NCBI RefSeq assembly: GCF_003550065.1
Contig: NZ_QXDC01000003.1
Coordinates: forward strand, 310,001-374,000
From: Hephaestia caeni
Lineage (GTDB): Bacteria; Pseudomonadota; Alphaproteobacteria; Sphingomonadales; Sphingomonadaceae
Reading direction: 5' to 3'
Length of the DNA stretch: 64,000 bases
This document shows, piece by piece, positions 56,140 through 64,000 of this stretch (position 1 is its first letter; each line of letters starts with the position of its first letter). Under the pieces are notes generated by a model, which was given only the letters and a program-made list of their open reading frames with translations, was not told the origin of the DNA and did not search any database. A program made the translations under genes and the position numbers.

Positions 56140-57306
56140 TCAATAGGATTTGGGCAGCCCGAGCACGCGCTCGCTGATATAGCACAGGATCAGTTCCGGA
56201 CTGATCGGCGCGATCCGGGGAATGAGCGCTTCACGCAGGAAGCGTTCGACGTGATATTCGCGCGCATAGCCGAACCCGCCATGCGCCATCACCGCGCGCG
56301 TACAGGCCTCGAACCCGAATTCGCCGGCGAGATATTTGGCTGCGTTCGCTTCCGCCCCGCAAGGCTTTCCGGCATCGTAGAGCGTCGCCGCCTTCATCAT
56401 CATCATCTGCGCGGCCTCCAGCTTGATCCAGCTATCGGCGAGCGGATGCTGCACGGCCTGGTTCTGGCCGATCGGCCGGCCGAAGACGACGCGTTCCCGG
56501 GCGTATTCGGTGGCGCGTTCAAGCGCGACCTTGCCCAGCGAGATTCCTTCCGAGGCCACGAGGATGCGCTCGGGGTTCAGCCCGTCGAGCAGATAATAGA
56601 AACCCTTGCCTTCCTCGCCGATCCGGTCCTCGGGCGCGATCGGCAGGCCGTCGAAAAAGACGGTGCACGATTCCATCGCATTGCGGCCCAGCTTGGCGAT
56701 CTTCGAGGTCTCGACGTAACGGCGGTCGAGCGGGGCGTAGAACAGCGTCAGCCCATCGACCGGACGCTTGCACTGATCGATCGGCGTGGTCCGCGCCAGC
56801 AGCATGATGCGCGCGGCGGTACTCGCCATCGTCGGCCAGACCTTGGTGCCGGTGGCGATATAGTTGGTGCCGTCCCACGTCGCGCGCATGCTGACGCGGG
56901 TGGTATCGAGCCCGGTATTGGGCTCGCTGATCCCGAAGCACGCGCGTTCCTCGCCCCGCGTCAGCGGGCCGAGCATCCGCTGCTTCTGCTCGGGCGTGCC
57001 GTGCATCACGATCGGATTGGGCGCGAAGACGTAGGAATGGATCGTCGCCGCGCCGGTGAGCCCCGCGCCCGATTCGACGATCGCCTGCATCACCACCGCC
57101 GCATCCGCGATCCCCAGACCGGCCCCGCCGCATTCCTCGGGCAGCGTCAGCCCGACATAGCCGCCGGCGACCATGTCGGCGTAGAATTCCTCGGGGAAGC
57201 GCTCCTCGCTATCGCATTTGAGCCAGTATTCGGGCGGATACTTCGCGCAAATGGCTTCGACCGCCTGCCGGATGGCGACCTGGTTCTCGGTCGGTGAAAA
57301 GTCCAC
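56140..57306 (-). CDS. Acyl-CoA dehydrogenase
   Basis: A 388-residue acyl-CoA dehydrogenase: GLTLPEECGGAGLGIADAAVVMQAIVESG, CFGISEPNTGLDTTRVSMRA, GTKVWPTMAS, KLGRNAMES, GLNPERILVASE and MAHGGFGYAREYHVERF. The C-terminal catalytic loop reads IAPISPELIL instead of the YEG glutamate motif, as in the dehydrogenase at 29002. Start is a GTG at 57306 with GAGAGGA 7 nt upstream. It heads the minus operon and lies about 80 nt from the palindrome at 57387. Confidence 0.87.
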   Translation of the reverse strand: MDFSPTENQVAIRQAVEAICAKYPPEYWLKCDSEERFPEEFYADMVAGGYVGLTLPEECGGAGLGIADAAVVMQAIVESGAGLTGAATIHSYVFAPNPIVMHGTPEQKQRMLGPLTRGEERACFGISEPNTGLDTTRVSMRATWDGTNYIATGTKVWPTMASTAARIMLLARTTPIDQCKRPVDGLTLFYAPLDRRYVETSKIAKLGRNAMESCTVFFDGLPIAPEDRIGEEGKGFYYLLDGLNPERILVASEGISLGKVALERATEYARERVVFGRPIGQNQAVQHPLADSWIKLEAAQMMMMKAATLYDAGKPCGAEANAAKYLAGEFGFEACTRAVMAHGGFGYAREYHVERFLREALIPRIAPISPELILCYISERVLGLPKSY

Positions 57307-57483
57307 GCGACATTCCTCTCCGCTCGCGTTTCAAGCTTGTCCGGGCCAAATTGACCTCCACAACATTTCAGTCAAGAGAATTATTTTTCACTGTTATGAA
57401 ATATACCGCATCCGCCGCGCCGCCTCCGTACCGACGCCACTGGCCGTAAACCTCTTTCCCGGCTACATGCAGGACCGAACCTT
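57307..57483. promoter_or_regulatory. Divergent promoter region with weak IclR-like palindrome
   Basis: TTTCACTGTTATGAAA (57386-57401) has TTTCA/TGAAA arms and matches the IclR palindrome at 10 of 14 core positions. It lies in a local AT-rich patch (57365-57410), 80-95 nt upstream of the dehydrogenase GTG and about the same distance from the oxidoreductase at 57484. No gene is supported in the gap. Confidence 0.4.
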
Positions 57484-58524
57484 ATGACATATGGCACGAC
57501 GATCCGAACCGGGCTGATCGGCTACGGCCTCGCCGGCCGCGCGTTTCACGCGCCGCTGATCGCCGCGGTCGAGGGACTCGATCTCGTCGCGATCGCCTCG
57601 TTGCGCGCCGAGGAGATCGCGCGCGACTGGCCGGCCGCGCGGACGGCCGACGCCAACACGATCATCGCCGACCCCGACATCGACCTCGTCGTCATCGCCA
57701 CGCCCAACCCGACGCACGCCCCACTGGCCTGCGCGGCGATCGCGGCGGACAAGCACGTCGTGATCGACAAGCCGCTTGCGCTCGACGTCGGCGAAGGTGC
57801 TGTGGTCGCCGCGCTCGCGGCCGACCGGGGGCGCGTGCTCGGCGTGTTCCACAACCGCCGCTGGGATGGCGATTTCCTGACCGTCCGGCACCTGCTCGAC
57901 GATCGCGCGCTGGGCACGGTGCAGCTCTACGAGGCGCGCTGGGATCGGTTCCGCCCCGCGATTAAGCCGGGCTGGCGCGAACAGCCGGGGCCGGGCAGCG
58001 GGCTGCTCGCCGATCTCGGCCCGCATCTGATCGATCAGGCGCTGCTGCTGTTCGGCGCACCGCAGGCGATCACCGCCGACGTGCTCGCCCAGCGCGATGC
58101 CGCGCAGGTCGACGATTATTTCGAGCTGACGCTCGATTACGGGCCGATGCGCGCGATCCTTTCCGCCTCGACGCTGGCGGCGGCGCCGCGCCCGCGCTTC
58201 GCGGTGCACGGCACCGGCGGCAGCCTCGTCAAATACGGGCTCGATCCGCAGGAGGCATGGCTGCGCGCCGGCAAGCGCCCCGCCGATCCGGGCTATGGCG
58301 AGGACGATCCCGCGCTGTACGCGACGCGGACCGACGCCACCGGCACGGCGACGCGTGTGCCGACCGCGCGCGGCGACTATCGCGCCTTCTATGCCGGCAT
58401 CGTCCGTGCGATCGAGGAAGGCGCGCCGCCCCCGGTCGCACCCGCCGACGCGATCGATGCGCTGCGGCTGATCGAGATCGCGCGGGAGAGCGCCGCCCAG
58501 GGCCGCCGCCTCGCCCTCGCCTGA
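57484..58524 (+). CDS. Gfo/Idh/MocA-family oxidoreductase (YdgJ-like)
   Basis: A 346-residue NAD(P)-dependent oxidoreductase: TGLIGYGLAGRAFHAPLI (near 9-26), VVIATPNPTHAPLACAAIAADKHVVIDKPLALDV, GVFHNRRWDGDFLTV and SGLLADLGPHLIDQALLLFG with the family His. The FHNRRWDGDFLT and ADLGPHLIDQ motifs place it in the YdgJ/scyllo-inositol dehydrogenase-like subgroup. It stands alone between the acyl-CoA island and the core block, divergent from the dehydrogenase operon, so its link to either is uncertain. Confidence 0.85.
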   Translation: MTYGTTIRTGLIGYGLAGRAFHAPLIAAVEGLDLVAIASLRAEEIARDWPAARTADANTIIADPDIDLVVIATPNPTHAPLACAAIAADKHVVIDKPLALDVGEGAVVAALAADRGRVLGVFHNRRWDGDFLTVRHLLDDRALGTVQLYEARWDRFRPAIKPGWREQPGPGSGLLADLGPHLIDQALLLFGAPQAITADVLAQRDAAQVDDYFELTLDYGPMRAILSASTLAAAPRPRFAVHGTGGSLVKYGLDPQEAWLRAGKRPADPGYGEDDPALYATRTDATGTATRVPTARGDYRAFYAGIVRAIEEGAPPPVAPADAIDALRLIEIARESAAQGRRLALA

Positions 58525-58588
58525 TCCCCTTGCGTTCGGGCCGGCGCGCGCCGATGTTCGCCCGTACGTAAGCCGCACCGAGGAGTAG

Positions 58589-59530
58589 ATGGCCGATCCA
58601 TATTCGACGTTGGGGGTGTCGCGCGGGGCGAGCGAGGCCGAGATCAAGAAGGCGTATCGCAAGCTCGCGAAGGAACTCCATCCCGATCGCAACAAGGACA
58701 ACCCCAAGGCGGCCGAGCGCTTTTCGCTGGTGACCAACGCCTATGACCTGCTCACCGACAAGGACAAGCGGGCGCGCTTCGACCGCGGCGAGATCGACGC
58801 CGACGGCAATCCCACCTCGCCGTTCGGCTTCGGCGGCGGCGGGGGCGGCGCGCGATCGGGCGGGTTCCGCCCCGGCGGCGCGCAGTTCGATTTCGGCGGC
58901 GAGGCAGGCGATATCGGCGACATTTTCGAAGGGCTGTTCGGGCAGCGCCAGCAGGGCGGCGGCGGCTTTTCAAGTGGCTTCGGCTTCAACCGCGGCCCCA
59001 AGCCCAAGGGCGCCAACATCGCCTATCGGTTGCAGGTGCCCTTCACCGATGCCGCCGCGCTGAAACCGCAGCGGATCACGCTGGGCGACGGATCGACGAT
59101 CGACCTCAAGCTGCCCGCCGGCGTCGAATCGGGCACGCAGATGCGGCTCGGGGGCAAGGGTCAGGCCGGCCCCGGCGGCAACGGCGACGCGATCGTGACG
59201 ATCGAGGTGCAGCCGCACCGCTTCTTCACGCGCGACGGCGACGACGTGCGGCTCGATCTGCCGGTGAGCCTGGCCGAGGCGGTGCTTGGCGCCAAGGTGC
59301 GCGCACCGACGGTCGACGGCGCGGTCAATCTGACGATCGCGAAGGGCTCCAGCTCGGGCAAGGTGCTGCGGCTCAAGGGCAAGGGCTTCCACAGGAAGGG
59401 CGGCGGCCGCGGCGACCAGCTCGTGACGCTGATGATCGATCTACCCGCCGACGACACAGCGCTCGCCGACTTCGTCGAGAGCTGGCCCGGCCGCGACCAG
59501 GGGAACCCGCGCGCCCGTTTAGGCGTCTAG
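58589..59530 (+). CDS. DnaJ C-terminal-domain J-protein (CbpA type)
   Basis: A 313-residue class B J-protein: J domain at residues 4-66 with HPD at 31-33, a Gly/Phe-rich region (about 74-130) and two beta-barrel substrate-binding domains (LQVPFTDAAALKPQRITLGDG to VTLMIDLP). There is no CxxCxGxG zinc finger, so it is CbpA-like rather than canonical DnaJ. It would deliver unfolded clients to DnaK. GAGGAG lies upstream of ATG 58589. It begins the core gene block that is usual in sphingomonads before yihY and fabI. Confidence 0.9.
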   Translation: MADPYSTLGVSRGASEAEIKKAYRKLAKELHPDRNKDNPKAAERFSLVTNAYDLLTDKDKRARFDRGEIDADGNPTSPFGFGGGGGGARSGGFRPGGAQFDFGGEAGDIGDIFEGLFGQRQQGGGGFSSGFGFNRGPKPKGANIAYRLQVPFTDAAALKPQRITLGDGSTIDLKLPAGVESGTQMRLGGKGQAGPGGNGDAIVTIEVQPHRFFTRDGDDVRLDLPVSLAEAVLGAKVRAPTVDGAVNLTIAKGSSSGKVLRLKGKGFHRKGGGRGDQLVTLMIDLPADDTALADFVESWPGRDQGNPRARLGV

Positions 59531-59536
59531 CACCGC

Positions 59537-60499
59537 GTGGAGGACGTCTCCCCCGTCTCGCCCGAGGAGCGGCGCCGGCACGGCGGCACCGCGCGCGTCC
59601 GGCTCGACCGGCACCTCGCCAAGGTCAGGCCGGGGAGCTGGACCTACGAGCTGATCAAGCGCGTGCTCGTCGGCACCTGGTCCGACGGGTTCATCCATGC
59701 GGGCAATATCGCCTATCTCTCGCTGCTGACGCTGTTCCCCTTCTTCATCGTCGCCGCGGCGGTGGCGCAATTGTTCGGCCAAACGGGCGAGGGGATGCAC
59801 ACCGTCGAGGCGTTCCTGCGCACCGTGCCGCCGAGCGTCGCCAACGTGCTGGCCAAACCGATCGGCGACGTGCTCGCCGCACGCTCGGGGACGCTGCTGT
59901 GGCTCGGCGCGATCGTGGGGCTGTGGACCACCGCGAGCTTCGTCGAGACGATCCGCGACATCCTGCGCCGCGCCTATGGCGTGCGCTCAACCCGGGCTTT
60001 CTGGCAATATCGACTGACCTCGATCGGGCTGATCATCGCCTCGGTGGTGCTGACGCTGGTGGCGTTCGGGTTTCAGGTGGTGCTCGTCGGGATCGAGCAA
60101 TTCCTGCTGCGCGTGCTGCCGCTGTCGAGCGACGCGGCAAAGCTGATCTCGATCACCCGCGTCGCGCCGGCGATCGCGCTGTTCGCCGCGCTCTACATGC
60201 TGTTCTATTCGCTGACGCCGAGCAAATATCGTTATTCGAAATGCCCCAAGTGGCCCGGCGCACTGCTCACCGCCGCGTGGTGGCTCGCCGTCACCGCGCT
60301 GCTGCCGCCGATCCTGTCGATGCTCGGCAGTTACGACCTCACCTATGGCAGCCTTGCCGGCGTGATGATCGCGCTGATCTTCTTCTATCTGGTAGGGCTT
60401 GGCCTCGTCATGGGCGCGCATCTCAACGCGGCACTGGCGGAAGACCCCGATGACGGGCTAGAGGGCGCGGCTGGACACAAGGAGGACACTGCGTCGTGA
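59537..60499 (+). CDS. YihY/BrkB-family inner-membrane protein
   Basis: A 320-residue membrane protein of the YihY/virulence factor BrkB family with about six hydrophobic helices between residues 50 and 300: GNIAYLSLLTLFPFFIVAAAVAQLFG, LLWLGAIVGLWTTASFVETIRDILRRAY and GVMIALIFFYLVGLGLVMGAHLNAAL. Its molecular role is not established. The start is a GTG at 59537, 7 nt after the J-protein stop. The 3' end overlaps fabI by GTGA. Confidence 0.87.
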   Translation: MEDVSPVSPEERRRHGGTARVRLDRHLAKVRPGSWTYELIKRVLVGTWSDGFIHAGNIAYLSLLTLFPFFIVAAAVAQLFGQTGEGMHTVEAFLRTVPPSVANVLAKPIGDVLAARSGTLLWLGAIVGLWTTASFVETIRDILRRAYGVRSTRAFWQYRLTSIGLIIASVVLTLVAFGFQVVLVGIEQFLLRVLPLSSDAAKLISITRVAPAIALFAALYMLFYSLTPSKYRYSKCPKWPGALLTAAWWLAVTALLPPILSMLGSYDLTYGSLAGVMIALIFFYLVGLGLVMGAHLNAALAEDPDDGLEGAAGHKEDTAS

Positions 60500-61299
60500 C
60501 TGGATTGATGCAGGGAAAGCGCGGGCTCATCATGGGACTCGCCAACGACAAGTCGCTCGCCTGGGGCATCGCGCAGAAGCTCAGCGAGCACGGCGCCGAG
60601 CTGGCGTTCAGCTATCAGGGCGAGATGATGGAAAAGCGCGTGCGCCCGCTCGCCGAGCAATTGGGCACGGCGAAGCTGATCGACTGCGACGTTTCCGAGA
60701 CGGCGGAAATCGACCGCGCGTTCGACGATCTCGCGCGCGACTGGCCGCAAATCGATTTCGTCGTCCACGCGATCGGCTTTTCGGACAAGAGCCAGCTTCG
60801 CGGGCGCTATTACGATACCACGCTCGACAATTTCCTGATGACGATGAACATCTCGGTGTTCAGCTTCACCGCGGTCGCCCGGCGCGCGCGACAGATGATG
60901 CCAGAGGGCGGCAGCCTGTTGACGCTGACCTATTACGGGTCGGAAAAGGTGGTGCCGCATTACAATGTGATGGGGGTCGCCAAATCGGCGCTCGACACCT
61001 CGGTCCAGTATCTCGCGGTCGATCTGGGGCGCGACAATATCCGCGTCAACGCGATCTCGGCCGGGCCGATCAAGACGCTGGCGGCCAGCGGGATCGGCGA
61101 TTTCCGCTACATCCTCAAGTGGAACGAACTCAATTCGCCGATGAAGCGCAACGTGACGATCGAGGATGTCGGCGGCGCCGGGCTCTATCTGTTGAGCGAC
61201 CTCGCCAGCGGGGTGACCGGCGAGATCCATCATGTCGATGCCGGCTACAACGTCATCGGCATGAAGGCCGAGGACGCGCCCGATATCGCGCTCGCCTGA
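60496..61299 (+). CDS. fabI: Enoyl-[acyl-carrier-protein] reductase (NADH)
   Basis: A 267-residue FabI, the last reductive step of fatty acid elongation. GLANDKSLAWGIA (14-26) binds NADH; the catalytic pair is Tyr156 and Lys163 in HYNVMGVAK, with the second Tyr near 146; ISAGPIKTLAASGIGDF and GEIHHVDAGYNVIGM complete the family. Start is GTG at 60496. Length and motifs are standard, so this is a housekeeping copy. One base separates it from the GNAT gene. Confidence 0.95.
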   Translation: MTGLMQGKRGLIMGLANDKSLAWGIAQKLSEHGAELAFSYQGEMMEKRVRPLAEQLGTAKLIDCDVSETAEIDRAFDDLARDWPQIDFVVHAIGFSDKSQLRGRYYDTTLDNFLMTMNISVFSFTAVARRARQMMPEGGSLLTLTYYGSEKVVPHYNVMGVAKSALDTSVQYLAVDLGRDNIRVNAISAGPIKTLAASGIGDFRYILKWNELNSPMKRNVTIEDVGGAGLYLLSDLASGVTGEIHHVDAGYNVIGMKAEDAPDIALA

Positions 61300-61300
61300 G

Positions 61301-61831
61301 ATGAAGAGAATCGTCGTCCAGCGCGCGGCGCCGAAAGATGCCTATGACATCGACGACTTGCTGCGCACCTGCTTCGCGCAACCGGCGGAGGCGATGCTCG
61401 TCAAGCAGCTCGCGATGGACGGCGACCTCGTGCTCGCGCTGATCGCGCGTGACGAGGCAAGCGATGCGATCGCCGGGCTGGTCGCGCTGAGCAAGATGCA
61501 CGTCGCGATCGGCGGCGATCCGGCACCCGCGGTCGCGCTGGCGCCGCTCGCGGTGATGCCCGATTATCGCCGCTCAGGCGTTGCCGCGGCGCTGGTGACG
61601 GCGGCGATCGAACAGATGCGGGACGCAGGGGCGCTGCTGATGTTCGTGCTCGGTGAACCCGGTTATTACGGGCGCTTCGGTTTCTCGTCCGAAAGCGCCG
61701 AAGGCTTCGATTCGCCTTATGCCGGCCCCTATTTCATGGCGCTCGAGCTGCAAGGCGGCCTGCCGTGCGGCCCGCGCGGGCTGGCCGATCACGCGCCGGC
61801 GTTCGCGGCGCTGGCGGAGACCGATCCATGA
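61301..61831 (+). CDS. GNAT-family N-acetyltransferase
   Basis: A 176-residue acetyltransferase. The acetyl-CoA-binding motif A is [26 protein letters not shown], followed by [23 protein letters not shown], which is typical of the YhbS-like subgroup. The acceptor is unknown. It starts 1 nt after fabI and its stop overlaps the aroC start (ATGA), so it is part of the core operon. Confidence 0.86.
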   Translation: MKRIVVQRAAPKDAYDIDDLLRTCFAQPAEAMLVKQLAMDGDLVLALIARDEASDAIAGLVALSKMHVAIGGDPAPAVALAPLAVMPDYRRSGVAAALVTAAIEQMRDAGALLMFVLGEPGYYGRFGFSSESAEGFDSPYAGPYFMALELQGGLPCGPRGLADHAPAFAALAETDP

Positions 61832-62898
61832 GCTTCAACACCTTCGGCCGCGTCTTTCGGTTCACGACCTGGGGCGAAAGCCACGGGCCGGCGCTGGGCG
61901 CGGTGGTGGACGGGTGCCCGCCGGGGCTCGCGCTCACCGAAGCCGACATCCAGCCGTGGCTCGACAAGCGCCGGCCGGGCACCTCGCGCTTCACCACCCA
62001 GCGGCGTGAGCCCGATTCGGTGCGCATCCTCTCGGGCGTGTTCGAAGGGCGCACCACCGGCACCCCGATCAGCCTGATGATCGAGAATGTCGACCAGCGC
62101 TCGAAGGATTATTCGGAGGTCGCCAAGACGTATCGCCCGGGCCATGCCGATTACGCCTATGACGCCAAATACGGCTTCCGCGACTATCGCGGCGGCGGTC
62201 GTTCGTCGGCGCGCGAGACGGCGGCGCGGGTGGCGGCGGGCGCGGTGGCGCGCGCGGTGATCCCCGAGGTCAAGATCCGCGGCTGGGTGGAGGCGATCGG
62301 CGGCGACCGAATCGATTACGATCGGTTCGATCCGCAACAGATCGACCGCAACCCCTTCTTCTGCCCCGATGCCGAGGCCGCCGCACGCTGGGAAGCCTTG
62401 ATCGATGCCACGCGCAAGGCGGGGTCGTCGATCGGTGCGGTGGTGGCGTGCGAGGCGATTGGTGTGCCCGCCGGTTGGGGCGCGCCGCTCTATGCCAAGC
62501 TCGACAGCGAACTGGCGGCGGCGTGCATGTCGATCAACGCGGTCAAGGGTGTCGAGATCGGTGACGGCTTCGCCGCCGCCGCGCTCACCGGCGAGGGCAA
62601 CGCCGATCCGATGCGTCCCGGCGCCGACGGGCCCCAGTTTCTGGCCAACCACGCCGGCGGGATCGCGGGCGGTATCTCGACCGGGCAGCCGGTGCGGCTG
62701 CGCGTCGCGTTCAAGCCGACCAGTTCGATCCTGACCCCGGTCGCGACGATCGACCGCGACGGCGCGGCGGCCGAGATCGCCACCAAGGGCCGCCACGATC
62801 CGTGCGTCGGCATTCGCGGCGTGCCCGTGGTCGAGGCGATGATGGCGCTGGTGCTGGCGGATCAAAAGCTGCTCCACCGCGCCCAATGCGGCGGCTAG
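61828..62898 (+). CDS. aroC: Chorismate synthase
   Basis: A 356-residue chorismate synthase converting EPSP to chorismate with reduced FMN. The N-terminus [59 protein letters not shown] and [20 protein letters not shown] segments are all canonical. ATG 61828 overlaps the acetyltransferase stop. The first base pairs of the inverted-repeat element at 62897 begin inside its stop codon. Confidence 0.96.
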   Translation: MSFNTFGRVFRFTTWGESHGPALGAVVDGCPPGLALTEADIQPWLDKRRPGTSRFTTQRREPDSVRILSGVFEGRTTGTPISLMIENVDQRSKDYSEVAKTYRPGHADYAYDAKYGFRDYRGGGRSSARETAARVAAGAVARAVIPEVKIRGWVEAIGGDRIDYDRFDPQQIDRNPFFCPDAEAAARWEALIDATRKAGSSIGAVVACEAIGVPAGWGAPLYAKLDSELAAACMSINAVKGVEIGDGFAAAALTGEGNADPMRPGADGPQFLANHAGGIAGGISTGQPVRLRVAFKPTSSILTPVATIDRDGAAAEIATKGRHDPCVGIRGVPVVEAMMALVLADQKLLHRAQCGG

Positions 62899-63150
62899 AG
62901 CGCTTTCCGGCCTGTCTGGATCGCCGTGATCGTCCTGGGAAGCTTGCTGGGTAGAAGCGGTGCGCAGCGCGGGCTGTCGCGACGCCCCCAGCGAGCTTCC
63001 CAGGACGACCCCGTCGGGGCGGGCCGATTTTGGCCGATTGCAGCGTTGCTCGTCGGTCACGATAGGCGCTGGCATCGCTTCCTCCTCGCGCCTTGCACTC
63101 GGCCAAAATCGGCTCCGTCACGACGACCCAGACAGGTCGGAAAGCGCTCT
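62897..63150. repeat. 254-bp non-coding element with three inverted-repeat pairs
   Basis: The outer ends, AGAGCGCTTTCCGGCCTGTC... (62897-62919) and 63128-63150, are inverted repeats of 23 bp with one mismatch. Inside lie two further pairs: 62931-62951 with 62987-63007 (21 bp, one mismatch, around GTCCTGGGAAGCTTGCTGGG) and 63023-63037 with 63099-63113 (15 bp, perfect, GCCGATTTTGGCCGA). No ORF with a ribosome site or recognisable product is inside. It could be a MITE-like or extragenic palindromic element, or a structured RNA/terminator region behind aroC. Bases 63151-63275 hold the leader of the next gene and nothing else that I can recognise. Confidence 0.8.
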
Positions 63151-63275
63151 CAACACGCCCGGGCGGTCGATTCGGGCGACGAATCAGCTCTGACGATGCG
63201 ACCCGCCCCCGCGCGGAATCGTTGATTTTCCTGAGAGGTGACGGGGAGCGACCCATAGCTTCGAGGAGAACAGAC

Positions 63276-63587
63276 ATGCGCATCGCAACAATCATGAGCA
63301 TCGCGGTGCTGGGTCTGTCGGGCGCCGCCATCGCGCAGGTGACGTCGACGCCCGATCAAGACATCCCGGCGCCGACGCAGAACGACATGGCCAACAACAT
63401 GGTCACGCCGAACGATACGATGACCAACGACATGATGGACAACGGCGCCGACGATATGGATTCGGCAATGCCCGACACCGTGCCGCCGACCGCGCCCGAC
63501 ACCCTTGATCCGACGATGCCGCCGACGACCGCGCCGGTCCCCGATGGCGCACCGATCCCGCCGGACGATACCAACCCGACGATCTGA
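63276..63587 (+). CDS. Small secreted low-complexity acidic protein
   Basis: A 103-residue protein with a clear signal peptide (MRIATIMSIAVLGLSGAAIAQ, cleavage after AIAQ). The mature part is rich in Asp, Asn, Met, Thr and Pro (NDMANNMVTPNDTMTNDMMDN, then repeated PPTAPDT/PTMPPTTAPVP) and is probably disordered. GAGGAG lies 8 nt ahead of ATG 63276. The next gene starts with almost the same leader, so the two are tandem paralogues. No known domain is visible; a periplasmic or cell-surface role is all that can be said. Confidence 0.75.
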   Translation: MRIATIMSIAVLGLSGAAIAQVTSTPDQDIPAPTQNDMANNMVTPNDTMTNDMMDNGADDMDSAMPDTVPPTAPDTLDPTMPPTTAPVPDGAPIPPDDTNPTI

Positions 63588-63614
63588 CCGTCATTCGCGG
63601 CCAGATTGCGCGAG

Positions 63615-63646
63615 ACAGCCGGCCCGCCACACGGCAGGCCGGCTGT
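63615..63646 (+). terminator. Hairpin terminator behind the small secreted protein gene
   Basis: ACAGCCGGCCCGCC-ACAC-GGCAGGCCGGCTGT forms a 14-bp stem with one mismatch/wobble and a 4-nt loop, 28 nt after the stop codon. It is followed by TCATGTATTCATTCG, so the T-tract is poor; termination may be partial or the hairpin may stabilise the 3' end. Confidence 0.65.
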
Positions 63647-63817
63647 TCATGTATTCATTCGTCGTATTTTGGTCACGGTGGATCGCAAATCAGGCAATTT
63701 TACGTCGGTCAAAGTCGATTTGTCGACTCGATAGCTAAAAAGGCCCAATCGTTCGATTCAATGGATGAAATGAACAATCATGGTCTGGAATTATCCAAAG
63801 ACAATCAAATATACACT

Positions 63818-63843
63818 GTGAAGCAGGGGCTTTGCCACTTCAC
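63818..63843 (+). other. Leader hairpin before the second small secreted protein
   Basis: GTGAAG (63818-63823) and CTTCAC (63838-63843) can pair around a GGGG-CTTT-GCC core, ending 8 nt before the GGAG ribosome site of the gene at 63864. The stretch 63647-63817 is AT-rich for this genome and presumably holds that gene's promoter; nothing else is recognised there. Confidence 0.4.
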
Positions 63844-63863
63844 CTGTAATGGAGAACAAGACA

Positions 63864-64000
63864 ATGCGGATCGCAACGATTTTGAGCCTGGGCGTACTTG
63901 CCGTGTCGACCGCTGCCGTTGCGCAGGTCGCCACCGACCAGAGCGCACCGCAGGAGATCGAGAACAACACCGCCGCCACCGACGGCACGGTCGCCCCGGA
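63864..64000 (+). CDS. Small secreted protein, paralogue (3' part outside window)
   Basis: The start ATG is at 63864 with GGAG 10 nt upstream. The visible 45 codons encode a signal peptide MRIATILSLGVLAVSTAAVAQ nearly identical to that of the gene at 63276, followed by an acidic, Thr/Ala/Asn-rich segment. It runs off the right edge, so total length and any domain are unknown. Confidence 0.75.
   Translation, partial: MRIATILSLGVLAVSTAAVAQVATDQSAPQEIENNTAATDGTVAP

Noticed and set aside
62926..63225. Open frames inside the inverted-repeat element
   Set aside because: They span the palindromes, differ in each frame, lack ribosome sites and encode Arg/Pro-rich nonsense.

Overview
The window is a GC-rich (roughly two-thirds G+C) alphaproteobacterial chromosome segment, most likely from a Sphingomonas-like member of the Sphingomonadaceae. 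The reasons are: non-phosphorylative L-rhamnose catabolism of the diketo-hydrolase type first described in Sphingomonas; a GH106 alpha-L-rhamnosidase (family founded on a Sphingomonas enzyme); many TonB-dependent-receptor/catabolic clusters; and a core block J-protein / YihY / fabI / GNAT / aroC at the right end. No tRNA, rRNA, IS element, integrase, phage gene or CRISPR array was seen.

1-27.7 kb: L-rhamnose and rhamnose-polysaccharide locus. A long, tightly overlapping minus-strand operon (13989 down to 1798, then a second promoter and rhmD plus an FAH hydrolase to the left edge) encodes class III CoA-transferase, MaoC protein, a CUT2 sugar ABC transporter, a leaderless solute-binding-like protein, Gfo/Idh oxidoreductase, KDR-type dehydrogenase, GH42 beta-galactosidase, L-rhamnose 1-dehydrogenase, L-lactate dehydrogenase, L-rhamnonate dehydratase and 2,4-diketo-3-deoxy-sugar-acid hydrolase. 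Together these would turn L-rhamnose into pyruvate plus L-lactate and then pyruvate; only the lactonase is missing from the window. Divergently on plus lie a second leaderless SBP-like protein, a second CoA-transferase and the GH106 rhamnosidase. Facing it are GH127-type, DUF4038 and beta-propeller glycosidases behind a CirA-type TonB receptor.

27.7-58.5 kb: a large acyl-CoA catabolic island: two alpha-methylacyl-CoA racemases, two further class III CoA-transferases, two acyl-CoA dehydrogenases, two crotonase-family enzymes, three MaoC hydratases, a 17beta-HSD4-like dehydrogenase, two acyl-CoA ligases, an LLM flavin monooxygenase with a flavin reductase, a TonB receptor, a GPH transporter, MarR and IclR regulators, a citryl-CoA lyase-like and a CitE-like lyase. 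Its centre is a B12 mutase operon (44150-50495) laid out like the E. coli Sbm/ArgK/YgfG/YgfH system but with a class III CoA-transferase, a divergent mutase active site and a thiolase-fold/DUF35 pair resembling the Ltp2 retro-aldolases. Racemases, MaoC hydratases, Ltp2-like aldolase and LLM oxygenase together point to a methyl-branched, isoprenoid- or side-chain-type substrate; the substrate itself cannot be read from the sequence. A repeated 24-bp operator links the MarR-flanked promoters, and a TTCATCATGATGAA-type palindrome links IclR to the mutase/ligase promoters.

58.5-64 kb: core genes (J-domain protein, YihY, fabI, GNAT, aroC), then a 254-bp non-coding element made of three pairs of inverted repeats, and two tandem paralogous small secreted proteins, the second cut by the window edge.
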